DNA from: Candidatus Poribacteria bacterium
Lineage (GTDB): Bacteria; Poribacteria; WGA-4E; WGA-3G
Assembly (NCBI GenBank): GCA_028824575.1
Contig: JAPPDN010000848.1
Coordinates: 1 to 5,435 of the forward strand
Length of the DNA: 5,435 bases
Direction of reading: 5' to 3'
This document shows, piece by piece, positions 4,317-5,435 of this stretch; position 1 is the first letter of the stretch; every line of letters begins with the position of its first letter. Below the pieces are notes generated by a model. That model saw only the letters and a program-made list of their open reading frames with translations, had not been told where the DNA came from and searched no databases. The position numbers were made by a program, and so were the translations under genes.

Positions 4317-5435
4317 ATGGCAACACTTTGGCTTGTTATTCAACGAGAATTCGTCTCAAATGTCCTGACATTCCGATTCATGATCGGTTTTCTCATCTGC
4401 CTCATGTCAACCGCTGCTGCAGTTTTCGTTCAGGTTGAAGATTATGAGAAACGCTTAGCAGCATATCACACCGCCGTTCAGGAACATCAAGAAACAGCCC
4501 AGACATGGGACCTCTACAGCCAAATTAATCCCAAAGCACACAGAAAACCCAATCCGCTGAGTATTTTCAACGTCGGCATGGAAAAATCCGGTGCCGATAT
4601 GGTGAGTATTCAACTTGCAACACCTATCTGGGAGAAAGAGGCCCAGAAACAGGGATCCGATAACCCGTTTCTTTCCATTCTTCTTGCAATTGATGCTATC
4701 TTTGTCTTCAAAATCATCCTCAGTGCCTTGGCGATCCTTTTCGCTTACAATACGATTTCAGGGGAACACGAGGATGGTACCCTAAGGTTAGTGTTATCCA
4801 ATCCGATTCCGAGAGATACACTCGTGGTTGGAAAATACCTCGGCGGCATGTTATCTCTGTTCCCAATGGTGGTTATCAGCTTTATCATCGGAATCCTTAT
4901 CGCTTATACTTCTCCTGCGACCGATTTTGATAGTGCTGATCTGTTCCGGCTCGTTGCCGTGCTCATCCTTTCCCTATTGTACGTGTCAACGTGTTACCTT
5001 TTAGGAATGCTTCTATCCGTATGGACCAAGGAAGCAACCACCACGCTCATCCTTTCAATGTTCATTTGGGGAATCCTAACAATCCTACATTCCAATATAG
5101 CAACCTTTGCAGTCATGAAATTCCCGCCCTATCAACCACAAACTGAAAAGGAGATGCTGCAGCATATTCAGCAGGGATGGGAAGATTTCAGGGAAGAACG
5201 GGATGCTTACATCCTCAAGGAGTGGGGATACGAACATCCAGCGAGCGCGGTTTCTCCGATAAGCGAGGGGAATTTTTTAGTAGCGATGTACACGAGTTCA
5301 CCAGAGGAAATCGGGTATAGTGAGTTCTATTATATCCAACAGATCCACATCGTGGATGTCTCCAAATTTCAGGAAGTGTTGGGCTACCAAGAACCCCTAC
5401 GTGTTGACTACGCAAATCAAGCAGAGGCACTCCTC
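4317..5435 (+). CDS. ABC-2 type transporter permease, 3'-truncated
   Basis: This is a membrane permease of an ABC-2 type transporter (NosY-like group); the cargo is unknown. The frame runs 373 codons from the ATG at 4317 to the window edge without a stop. A first membrane helix (about 21-39) follows a cytosolic QREFVSNVLTFR start. A long extracytoplasmic segment comes next (about 40-117, charged, with EDYEKRLAAYHTAVQEH). Then come helices at about 118-145, 172-197, 210-234 and 241-262. The cytosolic stretch AYNTISGEHEDGTLRLVLSNPIPRDTLVVGKYLG (144-176; key residues SGE, GTL, GK) is the hallmark of this permease group. A second long soluble segment (about 263-373) is still open at the edge. No ATPase gene is visible upstream, so the partner is probably downstream. 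The start lacks a good Shine-Dalgarno site; the frame is open back to 4257 with a TTG at 4296 as the alternative, but residues before the ATG do not look like family sequence. Confidence 0.88.
   Translation, partial: MATLWLVIQREFVSNVLTFRFMIGFLICLMSTAAAVFVQVEDYEKRLAAYHTAVQEHQETAQTWDLYSQINPKAHRKPNPLSIFNVGMEKSGADMVSIQLATPIWEKEAQKQGSDNPFLSILLAIDAIFVFKIILSALAILFAYNTISGEHEDGTLRLVLSNPIPRDTLVVGKYLGGMLSLFPMVVISFIIGILIAYTSPATDFDSADLFRLVAVLILSLLYVSTCYLLGMLLSVWTKEATTTLILSMFIWGILTILHSNIATFAVMKFPPYQPQTEKEMLQHIQQGWEDFREERDAYILKEWGYEHPASAVSPISEGNFLVAMYTSSPEEIGYSEFYYIQQIHIVDVSKFQEVLGYQEPLRVDYANQAEALL

Noticed and set aside
4253..4438. Plus-strand open frame of 61 codons overlapping the permease start
   Set aside because: It overlaps the permease in another frame, has no family-like features, and is best explained as a shadow of the real gene.

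Overview
The window looks like chromosomal DNA from a mesophilic bacterium with moderate GC in its genes and AT-rich, repeat-laden intergenic DNA. The combination of a phytanoyl-CoA-dioxygenase-like gene, short heptameric AACTGAY tracts and small palindromic or MITE-like elements recalls sponge-associated and marine Candidatus Poribacteria or nearby uncultured lineages. That placement is an inference from style, not from any marker gene; the window has no rRNA, tRNA or ribosomal protein gene.

Layout, all genes on the plus strand. (1) 1-812: the 3' part of a PhyH-family Fe(II)/2-oxoglutarate dioxygenase, cut by the left edge. (2) 813-1118: a 306-nt gap with an inverted repeat whose left arm can pair with either of two copies in a heptamer tract, then a strong Shine-Dalgarno site. 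(3) 1119-2417 and 2547-3587: cydA and cydB, the two core subunits of a short-Q-loop cytochrome bd quinol oxidase, separated by 129 nt. (4) 3588-4316: a long gene-free stretch with three tandem 74-bp structured repeats, a possible terminator, an AT-rich segment with phased 10-bp direct repeats, and a 124-bp MITE-like element with terminal inverted repeats around a GC-rich palindrome. (5) 4317-5435: the first 373 codons of an ABC-2 type transporter permease, open past the right edge.

CydA and CydB together form one membrane enzyme that oxidises quinol and reduces O2 to water with high oxygen affinity. Neither the assembly transporter CydCD nor a small CydX-type subunit is visible. The dioxygenase and the permease have no evident functional link to the oxidase and are separated from it by repeat-bearing gaps, so they are probably independent transcription units.

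The most interesting structure is the 74-bp triple repeat after cydB. Every difference between its copies falls in a predicted helix. One base pair changes in a compensatory way, and the other changes are tolerated as G-U pairs if the minus strand is transcribed. The same changes also share one codon phase and are silent in a minus-strand frame, so a peptide-coding explanation competes with a structured-RNA one.
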